NCBI GenBank assembly: GCA_040403095.1
Contig: JBBALI010000016.1
Span: 1-64,000, forward strand
DNA length: 64,000 nucleotides
Direction: 5' to 3'
DNA from: JAQVCM01 sp040403095
GTDB taxonomy: Bacteria > Bacteroidota > Bacteroidia > Flavobacteriales_D > Crocinitomicaceae
The notes under the pieces were generated by a model. That model was not told the origin of the DNA. It saw only the letters and a program-made list of their open reading frames with translations, and ran no database searches. A program made the translations under genes and the position numbers. Within the stretch, counting starts at the first letter, position 1; every line of letters begins with the position of its first letter. Shown in pieces: positions 33,687-42,197 of the stretch.

Positions 33687-35261
33687 ATGAAAATGATTAA
33701 AATATGGCTTTTCAGTTGCTCGTTGTTTTTGGCATCTTTTGTCAATGCGCAATACGATATTCAGTGGAGTGAACTCGCCAAAAGCAGGGGAACAACTTCT
33801 CAAATTATACCGATTTCAGGGGCCAATTTTTTTACTTTGCGTTGGCAAGGTGGAATGCTTGGATCTATGTATTTAGCGAATCACAGTCAGTTTGTTGTCA
33901 ATAGTTCCGGAAAAGTTCAATATGTTGTAGGAAAAAGTTTGGCCACTTTTGAAGGTGTTTCAACCATCAATGGTAAAGTGGTTGTGTTCTTATCGGATAA
34001 ATTTGAAGGAAAAAACATCTTGTACATGCAGAAGTATGGCGCAGATTGCAAACAAGATGGACCCGCAATTGAGTTGACATCTTTTGAACTACCTAATAAT
34101 TGGAATAAAAGAGGTTATTTTAACATCATCAATTCACAAAACAAGGCATTTTTGTGCGTAGAATATGACATTCCAGGTTCTAAAACTGAAAAACAAAAAT
34201 TTGGATATAAGGTATTGACAGACAGTTTAGAAGTGGTTTCGGAGGGTGAATATGAATCGCCGTATGATCCAAATATTTCTGAAATTTCTAATCGATATTT
34301 ATCGAACACAGGTGACTATTTTTTTGCTTGTAAGATTTACAACACCAATGAAAAAGGACGTGTAAAAGACCGATCAACTTTGGAAAAAGCAATTTTAATT
34401 CAAGTTACTCCTGATGGTTTGGACGAATTTGAATTGGACCTAGATAGCAAGCGCATTTTTGATATGGGTTTTTCATCAGACAACAATCGAATCATGACAT
34501 TTACAGGTTTGTATGGAGACGCTGAACGAGGTAATTCTGGTATCAAAGGGATATTTTATTTTAGACTAAATTTTGACAAAAAGGAAATCATCGATGAAGG
34601 TTTTGAAAAATTCAGCAAAGATTTTATCATGCAAGATTGGTCTGAAAGAGAAATTGAACGGGCAAACAAGAGAGAAGCAAGTGGAAAATCAGCTCCCCAA
34701 TTGTTTAATTACGATATTCGAGAGACAATTACTTTGGAAGATGGCAGCATCATTGGAATGTTGGAACAATATTATGTAAGACAAGTTACTAGTAATGACT
34801 ACCGTTCCAATATGACTTCTTCGACTTTTTACTACTATTACAATAATCTAATTGTCTATAAAATTTTACCTAACGGAACCTTTGAATGGGTTAAAAACAT
34901 TCCCAAAAGTCAAGTTTCTGTCAATGATTATGGTTATTACAGTTCTGTTGCACGTTTCGTGACAAAAGATAAATTGGTAATTTTCTTCAATGATAATTTG
35001 AATAATTACGACGAAAAAGGCGTGTGGAACAACAATGTTTATACTTCAAGTTTTAGAAAGAAAACCAATACCGTTGCCAAAGTAGAAGTAGGACTTAATG
35101 ATGGTTCCGTTGAAAGAAATACATTTTTTGACAGACTAGAAACCAGCGCATTGGCAGTTCCCAAATTGTTTGAAACAGATTATAAAAACAAAGAAATGTT
35201 GATTTTTCTAATTATTAATAGAAAAGAGAAATTTGGTCTTTTGAATTTTGAGTCAAACTAG
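33687..35261 (+). CDS. Secreted protein of unknown function
   Basis: A 524-residue exported protein with a signal peptide (about 1-21, ending VNAQ). It has no T9SS sorting domain and no membrane span. The sequence is rich in aromatic beta-strand patterns, and the middle part may be a beta-propeller-like or two-sandwich fold. There is no recognised domain. It follows purB by 28 bases but is probably an independent unit, as in other Bacteroidota genomes with strings of such genes. Confidence 0.7.
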   Translation: MKMIKIWLFSCSLFLASFVNAQYDIQWSELAKSRGTTSQIIPISGANFFTLRWQGGMLGSMYLANHSQFVVNSSGKVQYVVGKSLATFEGVSTINGKVVVFLSDKFEGKNILYMQKYGADCKQDGPAIELTSFELPNNWNKRGYFNIINSQNKAFLCVEYDIPGSKTEKQKFGYKVLTDSLEVVSEGEYESPYDPNISEISNRYLSNTGDYFFACKIYNTNEKGRVKDRSTLEKAILIQVTPDGLDEFELDLDSKRIFDMGFSSDNNRIMTFTGLYGDAERGNSGIKGIFYFRLNFDKKEIIDEGFEKFSKDFIMQDWSEREIERANKREASGKSAPQLFNYDIRETITLEDGSIIGMLEQYYVRQVTSNDYRSNMTSSTFYYYYNNLIVYKILPNGTFEWVKNIPKSQVSVNDYGYYSSVARFVTKDKLVIFFNDNLNNYDEKGVWNNNVYTSSFRKKTNTVAKVEVGLNDGSVERNTFFDRLETSALAVPKLFETDYKNKEMLIFLIINRKEKFGLLNFESN

Positions 35262-35320
35262 TTGAAAATAATTTAACATTTTTTTAAACATTCAAATGCC
35301 AGAGTTTAAAACAAAAGGCA

Positions 35321-35328
35321 TACCTTTG
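35321..35328 (+). promoter_or_regulatory. -7 promoter element of candidate small RNA
   Basis: TACCTTTG is identical to the purB and lpdA boxes, but no start codon follows in a useful frame before the terminator. Confidence 0.65.
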
Positions 35329-35333
35329 TGCCA

Positions 35334-35431
35334 CAATAGCAATTTTTCATAGGAGTTGTTTTTGGGTTTTATAGTTTTAGCATAGTTTAGCGAAAAGAGG
35401 AGTAGAATTTCATAGGTTTACTCCTCTTTTT
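35334..35431 (+). ncRNA. Candidate small RNA of about 98 nt
   Basis: The interval starts about 6 bases after a perfect -7 box and ends with a 12-bp terminator stem (AAAAGAGGAGTA / TACTCCTCTTTT) followed by T. The body is T-rich and holds three CATAG words and a GGGTTTTATAG segment; the only reading frame is a few codons long. It does not show the conserved loop of SRP RNA or the tRNA-like ends of tmRNA, and no family is recognised. It could also be an attenuator in the leader of the following outer-membrane gene, but 143 bases separate the two. Confidence 0.6.
35393..35431 (+). terminator. Terminator of candidate small RNA
   Basis: AAAAGAGGAGTA and TACTCCTCTTTTT pair perfectly around a loop of about 14 bases, ending in a T run. 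Confidence 0.85.
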
Positions 35432-35574
35432 GGTTTCTGGAAGTTTTGTAAATCCTTGTGACTATTTTTTTAAGGCTAAAACGAAAATTGAATATTCTCA
35501 TTTTCTTCAACTTCCTTCATCTTTTTTATTATTTTTGTTCAATCGTACTGTTATTCACGTAATTGCTTTGTAAT

Positions 35575-37071
35575 ATGTTTAGATTTTTACTTTTATCCGC
35601 TTTTTCATTTTTTGGATTTACTCTTTTTTCACAAACGCAAGGTTCAGCTTATACTGCTGTTGGAAAAGGTGTTGCAACCACTTTTTTGACTGATTACCAA
35701 TGTTTGGGAATCAATACTTCGGCTTTAGGTTGGGGAACAGGATACAAAGACAAACGTTTTACCACCGGTTCTAGTGAATTTGGTTTTGGAATTTACAGCG
35801 ATGAATTGACAAGTGCTAAATTGAAAAATTTATCCAAAAGTTTGCAAAATCAATTGTTTGGTAAGAATAAAGACAATTTTGATTGGAACCAACAGAAAGA
35901 AGCCGCTGCAAGTTATGCGCAATCAGGAATTGCCATTTTTGCGGATTACAATTGGGCAGGATTTTCTTTTCAAGGAAAAAAATTCGGAGGAATCGCTTTT
36001 AATATTTCTGAAAATTATCAGTGGTATTCGAAATTAAGCCAAAAAACAACAGATATCATTTTCAAAGGACAACTTTCTAGCTATTTTGATTCTTTGCAAA
36101 TTGTTTTGAACGGTGATACTTCGATGATTGCCAATACGCAAAATCTTTCTCCAGATACCTTGGCAGCAGCAATACAAGGTTCTGTGGCTGTTCCTTTGAG
36201 ATTGAGTGAAATCACCAATGGCTCTTCAGTTAAAATGTTGTGGACACGTTCCTACAATTTTGGATACGGTAGAAAAATCATTGGAAAAGATTCAGTTTTT
36301 GTACTTTATGGAGGAATCGGCGGTAGATTTATTCAATCAATGGCGATGTTTAATATGGAATCTGATGAAAATGGTTTGCGTTTGTATTCTTCACTTTCTC
36401 CAGCTTTCAATTTGGATTACGGTTCAATCGCAACGACCAATTTATCAACTTATACCACAAGCAAAGGCGGTTTGCCAGCATCAGTTGGAAATGGTTATGG
36501 AATAGATTTGTCAGCAAGCGCCATCTTTTTTGGTCGCTTGAAAGTGGCGGCAGCAGTCAATAATATTGGTTCTGTGACGTACAACCGAAATGTTTATTCT
36601 GTGAAAGACACTTTGTTGGCTAATATTTCATTGGCAGGTTTGAATGACGACAATGTAACTGAATCTGTGAATCAATTGTTGCGTGAAGGTGGAATTTTGA
36701 CCTTGGAAGGAAAAGAAAAATATGTGGTGAACAATCCCTCAAATGTGAGAATTGGGGCAAGCTTTCAGCCTTTTAAATTCTTGAATTTTGGTTTTGATTT
36801 GGTTGCACCTTTCAATCGTGATAATCCTGGAAGCATTCAAAATGCCATTATTTCTTTTGGAGGAGATATTCGTCCTGTAAAATGGTTGCAATTGAGTGTT
36901 GGCTATTTAGGCGGAGGAATTTATGCAACGAATATTCCGGTTGGAATCAACTTTATCTTGAGAGATGGAGCATATGAAGTGGGCGTTTCATCAAGAGATG
37001 CGATTTCATTTTTCTCTAAAAACACGAAAAGTTTGTCTGCTGCATTTGGTTTTGCAAGGTTTAGATTTTAA
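35575..37071 (+). CDS. Outer-membrane protein, DUF5723-like
   Basis: A 498-residue exported protein. The signal peptide (1-20, ending TLFSQ) is followed by the AYTAVGKGVATTFLTDYQCLGIN pattern seen at the N-terminus of FadL/PorV-like and DUF5723 proteins, where early strands and a helix plug the barrel. The rest is rich in alternating strands and ends FGFARFRF, a typical C-terminal outer-membrane strand. Likely a beta-barrel; the substrate is unknown. Start 35575 (MFRFLLLS) is chosen for the signal peptide. It is 143 bases downstream of the candidate small RNA terminator. Confidence 0.75.
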   Translation: MFRFLLLSAFSFFGFTLFSQTQGSAYTAVGKGVATTFLTDYQCLGINTSALGWGTGYKDKRFTTGSSEFGFGIYSDELTSAKLKNLSKSLQNQLFGKNKDNFDWNQQKEAAASYAQSGIAIFADYNWAGFSFQGKKFGGIAFNISENYQWYSKLSQKTTDIIFKGQLSSYFDSLQIVLNGDTSMIANTQNLSPDTLAAAIQGSVAVPLRLSEITNGSSVKMLWTRSYNFGYGRKIIGKDSVFVLYGGIGGRFIQSMAMFNMESDENGLRLYSSLSPAFNLDYGSIATTNLSTYTTSKGGLPASVGNGYGIDLSASAIFFGRLKVAAAVNNIGSVTYNRNVYSVKDTLLANISLAGLNDDNVTESVNQLLREGGILTLEGKEKYVVNNPSNVRIGASFQPFKFLNFGFDLVAPFNRDNPGSIQNAIISFGGDIRPVKWLQLSVGYLGGGIYATNIPVGINFILRDGAYEVGVSSRDAISFFSKNTKSLSAAFGFARFRF

Positions 37072-37075
37072 TCGT

Positions 37076-37705
37076 CTATTTTTCTCTTAGAATTTCTTTC
37101 AATTCATTCAAAATAAGTGCAGTTGCGCCCCAAATTTGTTTGTTTGCAATATTGAAACATGGGATGTTTTTTATGGTCAAATTTGAATTGATCTTCACTT
37201 CCATTTGATCCAAATTTGAGTCGTCAAGCAATTCATTCATCGTAATCGTGAAAATCGATTCAACTTCTCTTTCATCCGCTGTGAATACTGGTTTTTCTGG
37301 ATAATAGAACAAAAATGGCTCCACGTGAAAGTTGCTTACAGGAATGTAAACGGATGTCAGTTTCCCAATCAAATGATTGTCAGAAAGCTGGATTCCAACT
37401 TCTTCCCAACATTCTCTGATGGCTGTGAAAGCCAAGTTCTCATCGCTCGATTCTTTTTTTCCACCAGGAAAACTGACTTGACCACTGTGGCTTCCGTCAT
37501 ATGATGGTCGTTGGATTAAAGTGCAATGTTGAATTCCATTTTCTTCAAAAAGCATCACGGCCACAGCAGATTCTTTCGCGTCTATTGCTTCTTTCAAAGC
37601 ATCACTCGAAAGCGGACGATTGGTTGGCATCATTGGTTTATGCGCTTCTTCACCAGGAAGTTCTGCTTGGAATAATTGAATTAATTTTTGGTGAAAAGAA
37701 TGCAT
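37076..37705 (-). CDS. Nudix hydrolase, CoA pyrophosphatase type
   Basis: A 209-residue Nudix protein. The box lies at about 81-103 (GGKKESSDENLAFTAIRECWEEVG), preceded by the SGQVSFPGGK motif typical of the CoA diphosphatase (NudL/YeaB) branch. It probably cleaves CoA or acyl-CoA to phosphopantetheine and adenosine bisphosphate (family knowledge). It converges on the outer-membrane gene with a 4-base gap, and lies 2 bases after the lipoprotein gene upstream, so those two form a unit. Confidence 0.88.
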   Translation of the reverse strand: MHSFHQKLIQLFQAELPGEEAHKPMMPTNRPLSSDALKEAIDAKESAVAVMLFEENGIQHCTLIQRPSYDGSHSGQVSFPGGKKESSDENLAFTAIRECWEEVGIQLSDNHLIGKLTSVYIPVSNFHVEPFLFYYPEKPVFTADEREVESIFTITMNELLDDSNLDQMEVKINSNLTIKNIPCFNIANKQIWGATALILNELKEILREK

Positions 37706-37707
37706 TT

Positions 37708-38304
37708 TTATCGAATAGATTGAATGATTTTTTTGAAATCATCGAATAAATACGCAGATAAATCTTGACTTGTAATAAATTGGAAAACATACCATTGATT
37801 GTTTTTCTCAACGGTGGCAATCACATATTTCATATCATAATCATATTCATCGACTCTACCGAAAAGTACTTCCATCGAACCCGGAAGTTTTGAACCTTTA
37901 GGTAAATCTGTTTTGATTGAGTTTTCCAAATATTGAAAGGAATGTCTGCGTTCATTCATGTAAAATTCATGAACAGCAGTCAATTTCGGAACTTCTTCGT
38001 AAAACGAAAACGAATACTCGTCAGCTTCGTTTGCATCAAACTGTTCAACAGAAATATAAACGCCCAACTGATAATTTACCTTCGAAAGTCCATCCGCTTT
38101 GTACATGAAATCGGTATTTCCTTTTTCAAAGTTTTTTGGTAAATCAAAGTTGATTCCTTTGTAATAATTTCTTTTCCAATTTTTAAAATCATAGTGGTTT
38201 TTGCGCAAATCTTTCAAATCTTGCGTATTCAAATCCGGGGTTGGACAACCACATAAAATCAGCCAAAGTGATGAAAAAAGAGTAAAATACAAGATTATTT
38301 TCAT
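37708..38304 (-). CDS. Hypothetical lipoprotein
   Basis: A 198-residue lipoprotein (lipobox ILCGC, first candidate Cys at 18) with no recognised domain. The mature part has a beta-rich look, with several aromatic strands and an ending FDDFKKIIQSIR, and recalls PsbP/MOG1-like folds that sense or bind surface partners; that likeness is weak. It is cotranscribed with the CoA-type Nudix gene, but no functional link is evident. Confidence 0.7.
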   Translation of the reverse strand: MKIILYFTLFSSLWLILCGCPTPDLNTQDLKDLRKNHYDFKNWKRNYYKGINFDLPKNFEKGNTDFMYKADGLSKVNYQLGVYISVEQFDANEADEYSFSFYEEVPKLTAVHEFYMNERRHSFQYLENSIKTDLPKGSKLPGSMEVLFGRVDEYDYDMKYVIATVEKNNQWYVFQFITSQDLSAYLFDDFKKIIQSIR

Positions 38305-38634
38305 TCAGCTAAGGTATAAAAAATCAAGAATAAAATTTAAGGGAAGTAACCATTTATTTATAGTTTGCTTTTTGTTGATGGTTTTTTAGATGAATTTAAA
38401 AAATTAAAGTTGGTATCAGCAGTACCAAATATTTTTAACGACGAATGAAATGAGTCGCTAAAAACCACAACCAAAAATGACATTTTAGGAGAACATAAAG
38501 ATATACTTATAAACCAAAGTGATCAATTTTTTGCAACGAAGATTCATTTAATTCCTTTTCAACTGCAATTCAAAAATTCCTGACAAAAAAATAATCCCTA
38601 ACTTTGTGTTTTCTTTAATTAATACAAGCATAGC
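38305..38634. other. Gene-free interval with two hairpins and the trhO promoter
   Basis: The 330 bases hold two inverted repeats: TTGGTA/TACCAA with a 7-base loop (38410-38428), and TTTTTAACGAC/GTCGCTAAAAA with one mismatch (38432-38464). Neither is followed by a T run. A perfect -7 box for trhO lies at 38599-38606. No coding frame of note. Confidence 0.6.
38599..38606 (+). promoter_or_regulatory. -7 promoter element of trhO-lgt unit
   Basis: TAACTTTG, a perfect TAnnTTTG, 28 bases before the trhO ATG. Confidence 0.65.
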
Positions 38635-39717
38635 ATGCAACTGTGGAATACATTAAGTAAAGAGGATTTGGTGAAAAAACTAAACGAAAGTGGTTATCGA
38701 TTTGTAACTGTTTCTTTTTACCAATATGCGCAAATCGCAAATCCTCCATTGTTTAGAGATCATTTATTTTTGAAATGTTCTGAATTAGATGTCGTTGGTC
38801 GAATTTATGTCGCACACGAAGGAATTAACGCACAAATTTCTGTACCAATTCCCAATTTTGAAAAGTTCAGAAATACGCTCCAAGAAATCGAGTTTTTAAA
38901 AGGAATTCGTTTGAACATTGCGGTGGATGAATCAGCAACAGAACATGCTTTTTTGAAATTAAAAATCAAGGTTCGAGATAAAATTTTGGCGGATGGGTTG
39001 AATGACCAAACATTTGATGTAACTAACAAAGGAATTCATTTAAATGCTACTGAGTTTAATGATTTGACCAATGATCCAAACACGATTTTGATAGATTTTA
39101 GAAATCATTATGAAAGTGAAGTTGGATTTTTCAAAGGTGCGATCACGCCTGATGTGGATACTTTTAGAGAATCTTTGCCCATTATCGAAGAATCGATTTT
39201 GAAGGGAAATGAAGATAAAAATATTGTGATGTATTGTACAGGAGGAATTCGCTGCGAGAAAGCTTCTGCTTGGTACAAGCACAGAGGGTTTAAAAATGTG
39301 CATCAATTAGAAGGTGGAATTATCAAATATGCGAATGATTGCGATGAATTAGGCATTGAAAATAAGTTTATTGGTAAGAATTTCGTTTTTGATGAAAGAC
39401 GCGGCGAGCGAATTTCACCAGATGTGATTTCAAATTGTCACCAGTGTGGCGAAGCGTGCGACGAACACACCAATTGTGCAAATGAAGGTTGCCATTTACT
39501 TTTCATTCAATGCGATAATTGTAAAACAAAATTCGACAATTGCTGCTCTCAAGAGTGCACAGATATTCATCATTTACCAATGGAAGAACAAAAAGCCTTG
39601 CGCAAAGGTAAAGTGGTAAGCAATAAAATTTTCAAAAAAGGTCGTTCTGAAAAGTTAATTTTCAAAGAAAACAACCAAAAACCATTATCTTTCGCTTCAG
39701 AATCTCAAAATCAATAA
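38635..39717 (+). CDS. trhO: tRNA uridine(34) hydroxylase, rhodanese-like
   Basis: Hydroxylates U34 of certain tRNAs to ho5U (known of TrhO/YceA). The 360-residue protein has an N-terminal UPF0176 domain (about 1-115, with VAHEGINAQIS) and a rhodanese domain with active loop CTGGIRC (C201-C207). The C-terminal cysteine-rich region has many CxxC-like pairs (NCHQCG, CDNC, CCSQEC), probably binding zinc. Length is normal for the family. It is followed after 1 base by lgt. Confidence 0.93.
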   Translation: MQLWNTLSKEDLVKKLNESGYRFVTVSFYQYAQIANPPLFRDHLFLKCSELDVVGRIYVAHEGINAQISVPIPNFEKFRNTLQEIEFLKGIRLNIAVDESATEHAFLKLKIKVRDKILADGLNDQTFDVTNKGIHLNATEFNDLTNDPNTILIDFRNHYESEVGFFKGAITPDVDTFRESLPIIEESILKGNEDKNIVMYCTGGIRCEKASAWYKHRGFKNVHQLEGGIIKYANDCDELGIENKFIGKNFVFDERRGERISPDVISNCHQCGEACDEHTNCANEGCHLLFIQCDNCKTKFDNCCSQECTDIHHLPMEEQKALRKGKVVSNKIFKKGRSEKLIFKENNQKPLSFASESQNQ

Positions 39718-39718
39718 T

Positions 39719-40570
39719 ATGAATTTAGTCATCGATTGGAAAGTCAGTTCAGAAATCATTCCAGGTTGGGCAACACCCAATTTATATGGATTGCTGTTTG
39801 TAGGTGGCTTAATTATTGGATTTTTTGTAATCAAAAAAATGTTCAAAAAAGAAGGAATTCCTGAAGCTTTATTGGATAAATTGTTGATTTACATCGTACT
39901 TTCAACAATCATCGGTGCGCGTTTAGGACATGTTTTTTTCTATGATTGGGAAGCTTACAAGGCTGATCCAATTGCGATTTTTAAAATTTGGGAAGGTGGA
40001 TTAGCTTCACACGGTGCTGCGATTTTGATTTTAGTTGCGCTGTATATTTTTTCAAAAAAGGAATCCAAACGCCCAATGATTTGGGTACTTGATCGCGTCG
40101 CTGCTCCAATTGCAATCGCAGGCTGTTTTATTAGATTAGGGAATTTGGTAAATCATGAAATTATTGGCGTTCCAACTGATTTGCCTTGGGGATTTATTTT
40201 TAACAATGCTGGCGATGAATATTTGGTCGAAGGTATTCAGGTAGCAAGACATCCTGCACAGTTGTATGAAGCTATTTATTATTTCTTTACGTTTTTCTTG
40301 TTGATGTATTTGTATTGGAAAACCAACGCTAAAAATAAGCCCGGAATTATTTTTGGAACTTTTATGATTGTACTGTGGACAGGAAGATTACTGATTGAAT
40401 TTGTGAAAGTTGGACAAACCGAAAGAGACAATATCATGGCTTTGAACACAGGTCAGATGTTGAGTATTCCTTTCATCCTTGCAGGAATCGTTATTCTTTA
40501 TCTCGGAATAAAAAGTAAACCTAAAGTAGAAACTTCTCCAAACGAATCTTTGGATTCGAAGATAAACTAG
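39719..40570 (+). CDS. lgt: Prolipoprotein diacylglyceryl transferase
   Basis: Transfers diacylglyceryl from phosphatidylglycerol to the lipobox cysteine of prolipoproteins. The 283-residue membrane protein has about seven helices, the family motif IGARLGHVFFYDW, EGGLASHGA, the GNLVNHEIIG signature and the late RHPAQLYEA with the essential His and Tyr. The C-terminal tail is hydrophilic. Next to lnt, 25 bases downstream, so both steps of lipoprotein maturation are together; lspA is not here. Confidence 0.96.
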   Translation: MNLVIDWKVSSEIIPGWATPNLYGLLFVGGLIIGFFVIKKMFKKEGIPEALLDKLLIYIVLSTIIGARLGHVFFYDWEAYKADPIAIFKIWEGGLASHGAAILILVALYIFSKKESKRPMIWVLDRVAAPIAIAGCFIRLGNLVNHEIIGVPTDLPWGFIFNNAGDEYLVEGIQVARHPAQLYEAIYYFFTFFLLMYLYWKTNAKNKPGIIFGTFMIVLWTGRLLIEFVKVGQTERDNIMALNTGQMLSIPFILAGIVILYLGIKSKPKVETSPNESLDSKIN

Positions 40571-40595
40571 TTTCCATTCAATCTATCTTATTCAA

Positions 40596-42197
40596 ATGTT
40601 TAAATTCAATAGAAAACAACGCTATTTAGCAAGTTTATTAAGCGGTTTACTCTTAGTGATTTCGTTTCCTTTCACAGGAAGCTTGGCGCCAGTAATGTTT
40701 GTTGCGTTCGTTCCTTTGCTGTTGGTAGAAAATCAAATTGCTGAAAACCGTTTGCGTTCTTCCAATGTTTTTGTACACGCTTATTTGGTGTTTTTCATCT
40801 ATAATGTTGGAACCACTTGGTGGATATGGAATGCAAGTCCAATCGGAGCAATCATGGCTTTTGTGCTTAATTCATTGATCATGACATTGGTTTTTCAGAT
40901 TTTCCATTTCACAAAGAAAGGTTTGGGATTCAAATTTGGTTTTTGGACATTCATTTTTTGCTGGATTGGTTTTGAATACTTGCATTTTCAATGGGAACTT
41001 TCATGGCCTTGGTTGGCACTCGGAAATACCTTTTCTAGAATGCCTTTTTTAGTTCAATGGTATTCTGTAACTGGAGTTCTGGGCGGTTCAATTTGGTTGT
41101 TGATGGGAAATATTTTGGTGTTTAGAATCATTGATAAAGTATATCTTAAAAAGCAAAATTGGAAATTTCAAAAAAATGTAATCATACAATTAGTTGCTTT
41201 AATTATTATTCCGACTGCGATTTCTTTAATTCAATATTTTAGCTATACCGAAAAAGGGAAAGATACAGAAGTAGTTGTTGCACAACCAAATATTGATCCA
41301 TACAATGAAAAGTTCACGGGGAGTGTCAAAGATCAATTGGATAAAATTTGTGATTTAGCGGATCGAAATACAAGTAAAAAAACAGCTTTTGTTTTAGCGC
41401 CTGAAACCGCATTGCCATTTTCATTTTACGAAGATGAAGTGGAAAGAATCATTTATTTTCCGTATTTAGTAGAACGCAAAGCCAAATGGCCGAACGCAAC
41501 TTTGTTGATTGGTGCTTCAACTAGAAAGTATTTTAAAAACAAAAGATCACGCGCTTCGGTTAAAATTTTGGGTGGACCAGGTTACGAGGAATTTTACAAT
41601 TCTTCTATGATGATCGATCATTTGGATCAACCTTCATTTATCCACAAATCGAAATTGGTTTTGGGCGTTGAGAAAATTCCTTTCTCCAACATTTTTCCTT
41701 TTTTAGAGGAATTGGCAATCAACAATGGAGGAACAAGTGGAACTTTAGGCATTGAAGATGAATCTCAAGTTTTTAAATCCAACGGAATTACTTATGCGCC
41801 AGTGGTTTGTTATGAATCTATTTATGGTGAATTCATTGCACAACAATGTCGCAAAGGAGCTGAATTGATTTTTGTGATTACAAACGATGGTTGGTGGAAA
41901 GATACTCCTGGATACAAACAGCACATGTCTTTCGCAAGATTGCGGGCCATTGAAAATCGCAGAGCAGTTGCTCGTTCTGCAAATACTGGGATTTCGTGTT
42001 TCATCAACCAAAAAGGCGATGTCATCAAAGCATCATCCTGGTGGAAAGAAGACAGTTTAAAAGCAACGTTGAAGCGCAATTCTGCGCAAACATTCTACAC
42101 GCGCTATGGCGATTGGATGGGGAAATCTTTTGTGATTATCTCGCTGATTTTATTTCTTTTTGCGGTTTACAAAAGAATTTTTTCTAGAGCGAATTAA
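40596..42197 (+). CDS. lnt: Apolipoprotein N-acyltransferase
   Basis: Adds the third acyl chain to the N-terminal cysteine of lipoproteins. The 533-residue protein has an N-terminal block of about six membrane helices, then a nitrilase-type domain with the catalytic triad visible as E270 (APETALPF), K360 (GVEKIPF) and C405 (VVCYESIYGE), followed by a final membrane helix. Length is normal. Its end overlaps the converging ABC1-kinase gene by 4 bases. Confidence 0.94.
   Translation: MFKFNRKQRYLASLLSGLLLVISFPFTGSLAPVMFVAFVPLLLVENQIAENRLRSSNVFVHAYLVFFIYNVGTTWWIWNASPIGAIMAFVLNSLIMTLVFQIFHFTKKGLGFKFGFWTFIFCWIGFEYLHFQWELSWPWLALGNTFSRMPFLVQWYSVTGVLGGSIWLLMGNILVFRIIDKVYLKKQNWKFQKNVIIQLVALIIIPTAISLIQYFSYTEKGKDTEVVVAQPNIDPYNEKFTGSVKDQLDKICDLADRNTSKKTAFVLAPETALPFSFYEDEVERIIYFPYLVERKAKWPNATLLIGASTRKYFKNKRSRASVKILGGPGYEEFYNSSMMIDHLDQPSFIHKSKLVLGVEKIPFSNIFPFLEELAINNGGTSGTLGIEDESQVFKSNGITYAPVVCYESIYGEFIAQQCRKGAELIFVITNDGWWKDTPGYKQHMSFARLRAIENRRAVARSANTGISCFINQKGDVIKASSWWKEDSLKATLKRNSAQTFYTRYGDWMGKSFVIISLILFLFAVYKRIFSRAN

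Larger units (their letters stand above)
35262..35574. other. Gene-free interval holding a candidate small RNA
   Basis: This 313-base interval between two secreted-protein genes has no convincing protein-coding frame. It contains a perfect -7 box (35321-35328) and, 65 bases later, a strong terminator (35393-35431). The remaining 140 bases before the next gene are AT-rich without clear structure; a weak box (TTGCTTTG) lies just before that gene. Confidence 0.7.
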
